Source of the DNA: Planctomycetia bacterium
GTDB taxonomy: Bacteria; Planctomycetota; Planctomycetia; Pirellulales; JACPPG01
Reading direction: 5' to 3'
Length of the DNA: 64,000 bases
NCBI GenBank assembly: GCA_016191115.1
Contig: JACPPG010000024.1
Location: 164,454 to 228,453 of the forward strand
Part shown: positions 24,759 to 33,016 of the stretch, one piece after another
How positions within the stretch are numbered: position 1 is the stretch's first letter
Layout: each line of letters opens with the position of its first letter
Notes under the pieces: model-generated
Database searches by the model: none
What the model was told of the DNA's origin: nothing
Seen by the model: only the letters and a program-made list of their open reading frames with translations
Position numbers and translations under genes: made by a program

Positions 24759-26144
24759 GTGTTGACGATCTTGGGAAATCGGCAGCAGCGGTTCTGCGAC
24801 GGACTCTCGCGCCGCCATTTCTTGCGGATCGGCGCGCTGGGGCTTGGCGGATTGTCGCTGCCGGGCTTGCTCCGCGCGCGGGCTCAGTCCGGCCAGTCAG
24901 CCCGTGACGGCTCGGTCATCATCGTCTACCTGCCGGGCGGACCGACGCAGCACGAGACGTTCGATCCCAAGCCCCTCGCCCCGGTCGAGATACGCGGGTC
25001 TTTTGGCGCTTCCGGCACCAGCATCCCCGGCGTGCGTTTCTGCGAGTTGCTGCCCAAGCTATCCCGCATCGCGCACACGTTTTCGGTCGTGCGCACGCTC
25101 ACGGGCATGCACAACCGGCACGAGTCCTACCAGTGCTATACGGGACGTCCGGGTGGCCGGAACGAAGATAGCGAGCCGGCGGGCGGTTGGCCGTCGTTTG
25201 GCTCCGTCGTCTCCAGGTTAGTCGGGCCAGGCGCGCACGGCGTCGCACCGTACGTCGATGCAGCCCCGAAAATGGGATATGGCCCTTACAACAACACCGG
25301 CCTGCACGATGCCAGCGGCAAGGTCTCCTGGCCCGGCTTTACGGGACCGCAACATTGTCCGTTCACGCTCGAAGGGGACGTGAAGTCAGACTTGGTGCTC
25401 AACGGCATCGACCATGCGAAGCTCGACGACCGGCGGACGCTGTTGGCCGCGGTGAATCGTTGCCAGAGTCGATTTCCCCTGGACGGGCTCGACAAATTTC
25501 AGCAGCAAGCCTTCGACATCCTTACTAGCAGCCGCCTGGCCGAGGCATTGGATCTCGAAAAAGAGGATCCCAAAGTCCGCGAGCGGTACGGCGACGTGCA
25601 GGAGACGCATAAGGCCTACGGCGGGGCACCCCAGAGCCCGCGGCACTTGTTGCTGGCCCGGCGGATCGTGGAAGCCGGTGTGCGGTGCGTCACGGTCGCC
25701 TTTGGGGCGTGGGACTGGCACGGCACCGAGCGCGAAGGGACCATCGAGCATCACGCGAAGAAGTACCTCCCCGTATTCGATCACGCCTTGAGCGTGTTCT
25801 TGACTGATCTGGGCGAGCGGGGACTGCTGGAAAAGGTCACGGTCGTGGTGTGGGGTGAGTTCGGCCGGACGCCGCGCATCAATCGACAGGGGGGCCGGGA
25901 CCACTGGCCCACGACGCAATCGGTTCTCTTGGCGGGTGGCGGCATCCAGGGGGGTCGCGTCCTCGGCGCCACCGACAGTACCGGTGGCACTCCGGTGGAT
26001 CGGCCCGTCCACGTGCAGGAAGTTTTTGCGACGCTCTACCGCAATCTGGGAATCGACGTGAACACCGCGTCGCTCCCGGATCTGAACGGGCGGCCGCGAT
26101 ACCTGGTGGACGAAAACCGCCAGCCCATCAGCGAACTCTTCTGA
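24759..26144 (+). CDS. DUF1501 domain protein
   Basis: About 461 residues from GTG 24759 (read as MLTILGNRQQRFCDGLSRRH), the usual opening of this family. The frame can extend to 24699, but that stretch is atypical; GAGG lies about 11 bases before the GTG. It has a Tat-like SRRHFLRIGALGLGG, SVIIVYLPGGPTQHETFDPK, WDWHGTEREGTIEHHAKKYL, GEFGRTPRINRQGGRDHWP and LLAGGGIQGGRVLGATD. It is a probable exported sulfatase-superfamily protein of unknown substrate. It has no PSD1 partner nearby; the alpha/beta hydrolase gene follows in the same direction after 265 bases. Confidence 0.9.
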   Translation: MLTILGNRQQRFCDGLSRRHFLRIGALGLGGLSLPGLLRARAQSGQSARDGSVIIVYLPGGPTQHETFDPKPLAPVEIRGSFGASGTSIPGVRFCELLPKLSRIAHTFSVVRTLTGMHNRHESYQCYTGRPGGRNEDSEPAGGWPSFGSVVSRLVGPGAHGVAPYVDAAPKMGYGPYNNTGLHDASGKVSWPGFTGPQHCPFTLEGDVKSDLVLNGIDHAKLDDRRTLLAAVNRCQSRFPLDGLDKFQQQAFDILTSSRLAEALDLEKEDPKVRERYGDVQETHKAYGGAPQSPRHLLLARRIVEAGVRCVTVAFGAWDWHGTEREGTIEHHAKKYLPVFDHALSVFLTDLGERGLLEKVTVVVWGEFGRTPRINRQGGRDHWPTTQSVLLAGGGIQGGRVLGATDSTGGTPVDRPVHVQEVFATLYRNLGIDVNTASLPDLNGRPRYLVDENRQPISELF

Positions 26145-26409
26145 ACCGGCCGGCGCAGGCGGCCTTCATGGCTGGCCGCTCGACGCGGGGCGGGGAAATG
26201 CCTTGCGGCGCCGTTGGTTGCGCCGTCTCTCGTCCGCCTTCGACATGCCACTGTCTATCGGCATTGGTTCCTACCGGTAGCATCCGCGGTCGCTCTGCGC
26301 TTTAGCTAGTACCGTGCCTCGCTACTCCAAACGGACCAGCGCGCGGGCCAACCCTCGAAAAAAAGGATACACACCACCAGCCAAAAGCGCAGATGTGAGG
26401 GATCCACCC

Positions 26410-27369
26410 ATGACCAACCGCACGAAATGCACCTACGCGCGGACAACCTACTGGCTCAAGTATCAGGCGTTCCTGCCCGAAGCGTATCGGCTCCCGGCCG
26501 ACCGAGGCCCGGTCGAGCAGTGGTGGCCCTGGCGCGGCGCTGACATCCATCTGGACCGTTACGTCGCGCCTTCGCCCCCGGCAACGGTCATCGTATTGCA
26601 CGGCGGCGGTGGCTACGGCCGCATGCTCTCGCCGTTTGGCGTCGCCATGAATCGATTGGGCTACGAAGTCGTCGCCCCTGATTTGCCCGGCTACGGTCTC
26701 TCGGTGACGCCGCCGGAGATGTTCACTCACGACCATTGGGTCGACTGCATCGTCGATCTCGTGGATGCCGAGCTACGGTGGACCGGCAAGCCGGTCGTGC
26801 TCCTGGGCATGAGCGTGGGCGGGTTTTTGGCCTATCAGGCCGCGGCCAAGAGCCGAAAGGTGTCGGGCGTGATCGCCACGACGCTGGCCGACGCGCGCGA
26901 GCGAATCGTCCAGGACCAGTTCTCGCGGTTTCCCTCATTGACCGGCGTCGGCGTCAAGCTGATGCCGAAGCTCGAAGCGCTGGTCGGTGGATGGCGACTG
27001 CCGATCAAGTGGTTCGCCAACATGAACGCCATCACCGCCAACCCGGAGCTCGCCAAAGTGGTCAATGGCGACCCGTGCGGCGGTGGCAACCTGGTGTCGG
27101 TCCGATTCATGCGGTCGCTGTTCACGATGCAGCCGGCGATCGAGCCGGAAGACTTTGATCTCTGCCCGGTGCTATTGGCGCAGCCGGCGGCCGATACGTG
27201 GACGACGCTCGAGGCGAGCCTGCCGGTGTTCGACCGCATCAAGGGGCCGAAGGAGCTGGTGATGCTCGACAACTGCGGCCATTTCCCGATCGAAGAGCCC
27301 GGCATCGGCCAGCTTGAGCGGGCCGCGGCAGCGTTCATGGAGCGGGTGAGCTGCGCGGCCGCGGCGTAG
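26410..27369 (+). CDS. alpha/beta hydrolase
   Basis: 319 residues from ATG 26410 (MTNRTKCTYART). A complete alpha/beta-hydrolase triad is visible: oxyanion-side VIVLHGGGGYGR (60-71), nucleophile elbow GMSVGG with S135, acid D262 in QPAADTW, and H291 in NCGHFPIEE. No signal peptide, so cytosolic. The substrate is unknown; the aromatic-rich start (YWLKYQAFLPEAY) and small-lid region do not point to a named subfamily. The frame extends upstream to 26314 through a lysine/arginine-rich stretch that is unlikely to be coding. Confidence 0.85.
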   Translation: MTNRTKCTYARTTYWLKYQAFLPEAYRLPADRGPVEQWWPWRGADIHLDRYVAPSPPATVIVLHGGGGYGRMLSPFGVAMNRLGYEVVAPDLPGYGLSVTPPEMFTHDHWVDCIVDLVDAELRWTGKPVVLLGMSVGGFLAYQAAAKSRKVSGVIATTLADARERIVQDQFSRFPSLTGVGVKLMPKLEALVGGWRLPIKWFANMNAITANPELAKVVNGDPCGGGNLVSVRFMRSLFTMQPAIEPEDFDLCPVLLAQPAADTWTTLEASLPVFDRIKGPKELVMLDNCGHFPIEEPGIGQLERAAAAFMERVSCAAAA

Positions 27370-27410
27370 CGCGTCAGCCCGCGTGCGATCGGTTTCGGCG
27401 GTACGAAGTG

Positions 27411-27515
27411 GTGTGCCACGGCTTGACCGACTAGGGCAAGCCGTGGAGTGGAGCACAGGCCCGCGGTGCAACGTCGATCGGCGCGTCGCACTGCTTCTGC
27501 GAAGCAGTGGCACAC
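27411..27515. repeat. palindromic repeat family E, copy 1
   Basis: Outer arms GTGTGCCACGGCTT (from 27411) and GAAGCAGTGGCACAC (ending 27515) bound two inner hairpins, CGGCTTG...CAAGCCG and CTGCTTC...GAAGCAG. It lies between the convergent ends of the hydrolase and TolB-like genes, where it could act as a bidirectional terminator. A second copy is at 63057-63159. Confidence 0.75.
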
Positions 27516-27542
27516 CGTGACACGCGTGGCATAGCCGGTCGG

Positions 27543-28763
27543 TTATTTCTCTTTCGCCACTGGCTGCCAGTGCAGCCACATGGCGGCGCGACCTTTCGTC
27601 AGGTTCGTGATCCGCCGCTCTTCTCGATCCAATAGCCGCATCACGTACAGTTGCCGCACGCCGTCGCGCAGCGAGCCATACGACAGCCATTTCCCATCGG
27701 GTGAGGGCTGTGGGTGGTAGTGCAGCGAGCCGGCCGGTGTGTTCGTGAGCCGCTCGCTACGGCCGTCGAGCGTGACCTCGAACAGCTCGACACTGTCGCC
27801 GACTTTGGCCGTGTAATAGATCGAGCGGCCGTCGGTGGACCAGGCCGGGATGTCGCTGCTGCCGCCGTGGAAGTCGGGCACGTCCAGAAACGCGATCACG
27901 CCGCGGTAGCCGCCGCGGTCGGCGATCTTCCGCAAGTTGCCGCCGTCGGCCTCGACCACGTACGGGTGGCAGTTGTAGTGCTCGCCCGAGACGAACGACA
28001 AGTGCCGCCCGTCGGCCGACCACTGCGGCGCGAAGTTGAACGGCTGACCCGTCTCGATGTGCCGTGCATTGGTGCCGTCGGCATCGGCCACGAACACCTG
28101 GTAGTTCTTGTGGTACGCGACGCGACGCCCGTCGGGCGAGGCATTGAACCCGTAGGTGAACTCCCGCGAGCCGGCAGTCAGGTCGCGCTTGTTCCGCCCG
28201 TCGCGATCCATGCGGAACGGGTGGGAGTTGCCGTCGATCAGGGCGGTGAAGCCCAGTTGCGCCGCATCGCCCGGCCAGAAAAACACGCCCGAGTTGTAAA
28301 AGCTGACGCGGTCGACGCCGGTGACGTTGGTCGCCGCGCCCTTGGCCATATCGACCAGGTAAACATCATACAGCCAACCATCGGGCGTGAAGCGGAAATC
28401 CTTGTGCTCCTCTTCCCAGCGGGCGTTCTCGGGGCTTTCCCAGCCGCGGCCGACGACGGCCGTCCGCCCGTCGGGCGACCAGCCGGCGAATTGCGTCCAG
28501 GAGTTCGCCTCGCGCGCCAACTCCTCGGCGACGAGCCGACGCCCCGTGCCATCGGCGCGAGAAACGACTGCGCGGGTCGTGACCGTGTTGGCATGGCGCC
28601 CGCCCGGGAGGTCGGTCGAAACCTCGGAGTATCCGACAAGCATGTCGGGCGATGCGGTGTCATCGGTTGCCCGCGACTGCGAGACGGTTCCACCGGCGAT
28701 GCAGGCGATCGCGGCGAGGCGCAGGGCCTGACGGCCCAGGCCGGCGCGAAGGGTGCTTGTCAT
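27543..28763 (-). CDS. TolB-like beta-propeller protein (PD40/WD40-like)
   Basis: 406 residues from ATG 28763, preceded by AAGGAG. A signal peptide (LRLAAIACIAGGTVSQSRA) is followed by repeated WSPDGRTA / ASPDGRRVAYHKN / WSADGRHLSFVSG / WSTDGRSIYYTA / PSPDGKWLSYGS blades, the signature of TolB/PD40 propellers. About six blades can be counted. Probably periplasmic; propellers of this kind bind proteins or sugars, and no catalytic residues are evident. The frame continues upstream to 29018 but overlaps the start region of the double-ACT gene and has no ribosome-binding site. Confidence 0.88.
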   Translation of the reverse strand: MTSTLRAGLGRQALRLAAIACIAGGTVSQSRATDDTASPDMLVGYSEVSTDLPGGRHANTVTTRAVVSRADGTGRRLVAEELAREANSWTQFAGWSPDGRTAVVGRGWESPENARWEEEHKDFRFTPDGWLYDVYLVDMAKGAATNVTGVDRVSFYNSGVFFWPGDAAQLGFTALIDGNSHPFRMDRDGRNKRDLTAGSREFTYGFNASPDGRRVAYHKNYQVFVADADGTNARHIETGQPFNFAPQWSADGRHLSFVSGEHYNCHPYVVEADGGNLRKIADRGGYRGVIAFLDVPDFHGGSSDIPAWSTDGRSIYYTAKVGDSVELFEVTLDGRSERLTNTPAGSLHYHPQPSPDGKWLSYGSLRDGVRQLYVMRLLDREERRITNLTKGRAAMWLHWQPVAKEK

Positions 28764-28901
28764 TTGGCTCTCCTTGCCGCCCATTGTGGCTTGCGGAGGC
28801 GGATGATTCCAGATCGCCCTCTGTTCAACGCCCTCGGCGCGCGGTGTAATCGAGGTCCGTGGATCATGCCGCCCTTGGCAGGTGAATCCGTGGAGGTGCG
28901 T

Positions 28902-29279
28902 ATGCGAGATTTCGCGATTCAATTGACGCACCGCGCCGGAGAGCTGGCGCGGGTGGCCGATGCCCTGTCGCGGAAGAACGTCAACATCAAGTCGCTCGCC
29001 GGGATGGTGGTCGGCCATCAGGTTTTGTTGCGGGTCATCGCCGATGACGTGGAAGCGGCGCGGTCCGCGCTATCGGACAACAACATTCGCTTCGAGGAGG
29101 CCGAGGTGGTCACCGTGGTCTTGGAAAACAAGGCCGGCGAACTGGCCAGCATCGCCCAAAAGCTCGGCGACGCGGGCGTGAACCTGCAGGCGATCTACCT
29201 GACCGGCATCGAAGGGGACCTGGTCGAGCTGGCCGTGATCTCGGACGACCCCAAGAAGGCGAAGAAGGTTTTGGAGTAG
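28902..29279 (+). CDS. double ACT-domain protein
   Basis: 125 residues composed of two ACT modules: RDFAIQLTHRAGELARVADA (2-21) and VVTVVLENKAGELASIAQKL (about 71-90). ACT domains bind amino acids and regulate enzymes of amino-acid metabolism; stand-alone two-ACT proteins are regulators of uncertain target. GGAGG five bases before ATG 28902 fixes the start, although the open frame extends far upstream (from 27714) as the antisense shadow of the propeller gene. It is divergent from that gene (138 bases between starts). Confidence 0.87.
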   Translation: MRDFAIQLTHRAGELARVADALSRKNVNIKSLAGMVVGHQVLLRVIADDVEAARSALSDNNIRFEEAEVVTVVLENKAGELASIAQKLGDAGVNLQAIYLTGIEGDLVELAVISDDPKKAKKVLE

Positions 29280-29310
29280 CGCGCGCCGATCGTGACAAAG
29301 GAGTCGCAAG

Positions 29311-30417
29311 ATGCCACGGGTACCGGATCGCGATGCCAACAATTCTCCCTCTCCCCTCGCGGGAGAGGGCCGGGGTGAGCGGGCGAAAAGAGGGAATCGC
29401 CGCTATCTCGCACGAGCGCTGGCTTGTGGTCTGTTGACAAGCTTCATCGCGTCGCGGTCCATAGCCGGCTCACCACAAGAAGCGCCGGCCGCCACCAAGG
29501 ACCGCATCGCCGCGGCTCTCGACCGCGGTTTGCCGCCCGTGAAGAAAGCGGCGGCCAACTATCCCGACCATCGCAAGTGCTTCTCCTGTCATCACCAGAC
29601 GCTCCCTATGCTGGCCATGGTCACCATCCGCGACTTCGGCGGCGCTTTCGACCACGATCTGCTCCCCCCGGCTGCCTTCACGCACAAGTCGTTCGACGCG
29701 GACATCGACAACTTGCGCAAAGGGGAAGGAATCGGCGGCAGGGCGCTCACCGTCGGCTATGGTTTGTGGGCACTGTCGCTCGCCGACACGGCGGCCGACG
29801 AAACCACCGAGGCCATGGTCACGTTCCTGCTCAAGACTCAGCAGGAGGACGGCCGCTGGAAACCGCAAGTGAAACGGCCGCCCATGGAAGAATCGTCGAT
29901 CACGTGCACGGTGCTAGCCGTGGCGGGCATGCGGAAGTACGCCACCGAGGTCCAGAAGGCCGACGTGGACGCGGCGATCGCGCGGGCCAAGGCGTGGCTC
30001 GTCGCGGCCATGCCCGAGAATCAGGAGGACCGCGCCGCAAAGCTGTGGGGCCTGCACGCGATCGGCAGCCTGGCTGACGAAGAGCGCTCGGCGCGCGCGG
30101 CCGTGCTCGCCGCGCAGCGCGAAGATGGCGGCTGGGCGCAAACCGACGATGGCCACAGCGACGCCTACGCCACCGGCCAGACGCTTTTTGTCTTGCATAC
30201 GACCGGAATGACGCCGTGCGATACGACGTATGAGCGCGGCGTGAAGTTCCTGCTCGACGCCCAGCACGACGACGGCTCATGGCTGGTCGAGACCCGCGCC
30301 AAGCCCGTGCAGGTCTACTTCGACAACGGCGACCCGCACGGCAAGAACCAATTCATCTCGACGCCGGCAAGCGCGTGGGCGCTTGCGGCCCTGGCGATTT
30401 CCGGCGGCGCGAAGTAA
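29311..30417 (+). CDS. exported alpha/alpha-toroid (squalene-cyclase/prenyltransferase-like) protein with CxxCH motif
   Basis: 368 residues. AAAGGAG seven bases before ATG 29311 fixes the start. The N-terminus PSPLAGEGRGER (13-24) is encoded by a palindromic repeat; a hydrophobic stretch ALACGLLTSFIASRSIAGS follows as an apparent signal peptide. A heme-type CFSCHH lies near residue 90. The rest shows the QxDGxW-type repeats of the terpene-cyclase/prenyltransferase toroid: TQQEDGRWKP, AQREDGGWAQ, AQHDDGSWLV. The DxDD catalytic motif of squalene-hopene cyclase is not seen, so cyclisation is unlikely. Probably a periplasmic protein of unknown role; 31 bases after the double-ACT gene, so possibly co-transcribed. 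Confidence 0.78.
   Translation: MPRVPDRDANNSPSPLAGEGRGERAKRGNRRYLARALACGLLTSFIASRSIAGSPQEAPAATKDRIAAALDRGLPPVKKAAANYPDHRKCFSCHHQTLPMLAMVTIRDFGGAFDHDLLPPAAFTHKSFDADIDNLRKGEGIGGRALTVGYGLWALSLADTAADETTEAMVTFLLKTQQEDGRWKPQVKRPPMEESSITCTVLAVAGMRKYATEVQKADVDAAIARAKAWLVAAMPENQEDRAAKLWGLHAIGSLADEERSARAAVLAAQREDGGWAQTDDGHSDAYATGQTLFVLHTTGMTPCDTTYERGVKFLLDAQHDDGSWLVETRAKPVQVYFDNGDPHGKNQFISTPASAWALAALAISGGAK
29347..29369. repeat. palindromic repeat family F inside a coding N-terminus
   Basis: A perfect 9-bp inverted repeat, CCCTCTCCC (29347-29355) and GGGAGAGGG (29361-29369), loop CTCGC. It lies inside the first 25 codons of the toroid gene and encodes SPLAGEGRG. It is the kind of palindrome usually found between genes in such genomes. 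Confidence 0.7.
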
Positions 30418-30693
30418 CGCACGCACGCGGCGGGCTACGCGACGAGAAAGACAAGAGATCGGCCGCCGAGTGCTCCGAGGGCACCGAGGAAGGAAAGTAG
30501 GCGGAAGACGGTAGGCAGAGGGCAGAGAAGAAAGACTGCACCCGCGAAGCGGCACGCCACTCCGCCATTTTCAGTCATTCGAGTTTCGAGCTTTGGATTT
30601 TTTTAGACATTTGACTTTCGTCATTCGTCATTCCTCTCGGTGGCCTCGGCGCCCTCGGTGGCTATCCGTCCTCTGAACGCGGGCGGCCGCTCC

Positions 30694-31689
30694 ATGACAA
30701 TCGATTCGCGTCGACAAGCTGCCTGCGTGCTTCTCGCCGCGCTGCTCGCGATGGTCGCGCCCGCCGTCGCCGCTGACGAGCCGGCCGCGACGGCGCTCGT
30801 CGAGCGGGGCGAGCTATCGGTGCTGTTTCGCGACAACTCCGATTCGCCGCGGTTGCTCAGCGGCGTGGACGCCTTGTTCAACGTCCGCCAGGCGGCGAAG
30901 TTCGATGCCTTCGATCCCGACGGCAAGGGGGCCTCGGCCGGGCTCAATTTCGAGCACATCATCGGCGGCCACGCGAGCCCCCACAACGCCTTCACGCCGC
31001 GGCAGGGGCGATTCGACCTCGAACGGCTGCCGGGCGGCGCCGGCGTGCGCCTCACGCGGCGCGCGGAGGACGATCCGTGGAAAACGGCCGCCACGATGAC
31101 CTACACGGTCGTCGAGCCACACTATATCGACGTCGACTTCCGCTGCACGCCGACCGGTGCATCGCTCTTCCGCGAGCGAGGCTACGCCGTGTTCTTCTTC
31201 GCCAACTACATGAACGACGTGGCCGACGTGCCGCTCCATTTCCGCGGCATCGACGCCGAGGGGGGCCAGGAAAAATGGATCGCCGCCGACGCCCCGCCCG
31301 GCCACGCGGACTATAACGGCGGCGGCACGTACCGCGGCCGCGAGGCCCGACCGCTTGCTTACGACGACGATCACAACTTCAAGCTCAACCTGTGGAGCTA
31401 CGACTATCCGCGCTTCACGCAGCCGTGGTACTACGGCCGGGCCGCGCACGACATGGCGCTCATCATGATGTTCGATCCGCGGCACGCGGACGCCGACGAA
31501 ATCCGCTTCAGCCTGTTCAAGTTCAAGCTGCCGCGCCACCCGCGCCCGGCCTGGGACTGGCAATACGTGATCCACCGGGTCGAGGCGGGCCGCGAATACG
31601 GCTTCCGCGCCCGCCTCGTGTGGAAAAAGTTCGTCAGCCCGGAGGACTGCCAGGCGGAGTACGAGCGTTGGCGGGCGGGCTTGAAGTGA
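30694..31689 (+). CDS. secreted hypothetical protein (possible lectin/hydrolase-like beta-sandwich)
   Basis: 331 residues from ATG 30694 (MTIDSRRQAACVLLAALLAM), which gives a clean signal peptide ending at AVAADE. The frame extends to 30640. The mature protein is rich in aromatic beta-strand sequence: VVEPHYIDVDFRCTP, RGYAVFFFANYMNDV, RPLAYDDDHNFKLNLWSYDY, AHDMALIMMFDPRHADADEI. The family is not recognised by eye; the pattern suits an exported carbohydrate-binding or carbohydrate-active beta-sandwich, but no catalytic motif can be named. Upstream 30418-30693 holds no gene. Confidence 0.72.
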   Translation: MTIDSRRQAACVLLAALLAMVAPAVAADEPAATALVERGELSVLFRDNSDSPRLLSGVDALFNVRQAAKFDAFDPDGKGASAGLNFEHIIGGHASPHNAFTPRQGRFDLERLPGGAGVRLTRRAEDDPWKTAATMTYTVVEPHYIDVDFRCTPTGASLFRERGYAVFFFANYMNDVADVPLHFRGIDAEGGQEKWIAADAPPGHADYNGGGTYRGREARPLAYDDDHNFKLNLWSYDYPRFTQPWYYGRAAHDMALIMMFDPRHADADEIRFSLFKFKLPRHPRPAWDWQYVIHRVEAGREYGFRARLVWKKFVSPEDCQAEYERWRAGLK

Positions 31690-31704
31690 ACAAGGCGCGA
31701 TCAG

Positions 31705-32140
31705 TCATGTGAGAGGCGCGCACATCGGCCGCGCGATCGACGCGGCAATCGATAAATCTCGCGCAGCAAAGCCAAGGTTGTCGGGCGCAGCCGCGGTTTC
31801 GGTTGGTGCACGAACGGGCAGCGCGACCACGTTGACGGTGGAACTCGCTTCGACTTCGTCGTTGGCTGCGTCGGGCGGTGCGGATGCGCTCGTTGTGGCA
31901 GCACCCTGGCCGCCGGTGACTAGATAGCTTGCGCCGACCGCATCGACGCCGCTTTCGATCGTGACGACCTCGTTTGTGTGTGGAAGGGATTCCAAATAGT
32001 GGGCCGAACCTCTCGATGCTGGCGATCGTGTATGCGGGTCGTTGCGTGTCCTGGAAGTCAATGATGCCGTCACCGTTGATGTCGATCCAGGGTCCGGCCA
32101 ACAGGTAGCCCACGCCAACGGTTTGGACGCCGCCATTTCG
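31705..32140 (-). pseudogene. remnant of a dockerin-type surface protein, frameshifted
   Basis: On the minus strand one frame reads GGVQTVGVGYLLAGPWIDIN then DGIIDFQDTQ, a dockerin/EF-hand-like calcium loop. A shift near 31990-32050 moves to another frame reading ESGVDAVGASYLVTGGQGAA and on to a stop at 31705. The two segments resemble each other (GV..VG..YL..G), as in a repeat protein. There is no start codon or signal peptide. It appears to be the C-terminal stub of a decayed surface protein. The rest of 31690-32331 shows nothing more. Confidence 0.42.
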
Positions 32141-32331
32141 CTGTCCGGCGGATAATCGCGAATTCGACGCGATTTCGGCAAGCTACGCGCGACTGCGGGT
32201 GGCAGTAGGGATTGGGCAACAATCGTTGAAAGTTTGTGCAAGGGGCGGCAAGATATAGTCGTTGCGTGCGCGCCGAAAACGCTGCGGCGCATCGCTCTAG
32301 ACGCTTTACTTTCAATCGAATCGAGGTAGAT

Positions 32332-32928
32332 ATGATGTCGCGTCGACGATTGCTATTCGTGGCGAGTCTGGCCGCGTGCGGCTGGCTGGCGGTACACGTT
32401 GCGGCGCCGTTATTCGCCCAGCCGAAGAGTGATGCGGGCGCCGCGGGCCAGGATTCCGCCGTGTCGGACCTGGACGCGCGCTATGCCCAGGCGTACCTTC
32501 GCCTGGTGGAAGCGACCCTGGCGAAGTACCAGGAAGTCAACCGCCGACGCCCCAACACGATCCGCTCCGGTGTGATTTCCGCGCTGCAGCAAAATGTGCG
32601 TGACGCCCGGGACCGGGTCAAGTTGGCCGAAGGGGACGAGAAGAGCGACGCCGACATTTTCGTCGCCAGTGCCGAGGCCGACCTGAAAGCCGCCGAGGAA
32701 TCGCTGCGCAAAGCCAGCGCGGCCAATCAGCAGAGACCCGGCGTCGTTGGTCCAGAGGAAGTGACGCGGCTGAAGGCCGACATCGAGCTTGCCAAGATCC
32801 GGGTCGAGAAGGCGCGGCACCTGGCCAGCGAGTCGCCTCTATCGAACGTGCAGTTCGAGCTCGAGCAACTGCGCGAAGACGTGCAAGAGCTGCGGCTGAT
32901 CGTGGCGCTATTGCGCGACCGCAACTAG
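32332..32928 (+). CDS. secreted coiled-coil hypothetical protein
   Basis: 198 residues from ATG 32332 (another ATG follows immediately), with GAGGT upstream. A signal peptide (RRRLLFVASLAACGWLAVHV) is followed by strongly helical, charged sequence with heptad character: RDARDRVKLAEGDEKSDADI, EVTRLKADIELAKIRVEKAR, FELEQLREDVQELRLIVALL. It is likely periplasmic and oligomerises by coiled coil; no enzymatic motif. Similar short proteins accompany envelope systems in planctomycetes, but the partner here is unknown. A small gap with no features (32929-33016) separates it from the convergent esterase. Confidence 0.72.
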   Translation: MMSRRRLLFVASLAACGWLAVHVAAPLFAQPKSDAGAAGQDSAVSDLDARYAQAYLRLVEATLAKYQEVNRRRPNTIRSGVISALQQNVRDARDRVKLAEGDEKSDADIFVASAEADLKAAEESLRKASAANQQRPGVVGPEEVTRLKADIELAKIRVEKARHLASESPLSNVQFELEQLREDVQELRLIVALLRDRN

Positions 32929-33016
32929 CCCGCTGCCAGAACGGAGCCACCAAGACACGAAGTTCACGAAGAAGAGGAAAGAAGAAGAGCAAACCGGAGA
33001 ACGCCGTGGCGAGGCA

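Noticed and set aside
27714..28901. Upstream 396-codon extension of the double-ACT frame
   Set aside because: It is the antisense of the propeller gene; GGAGG directly before ATG 28902 marks the real start.
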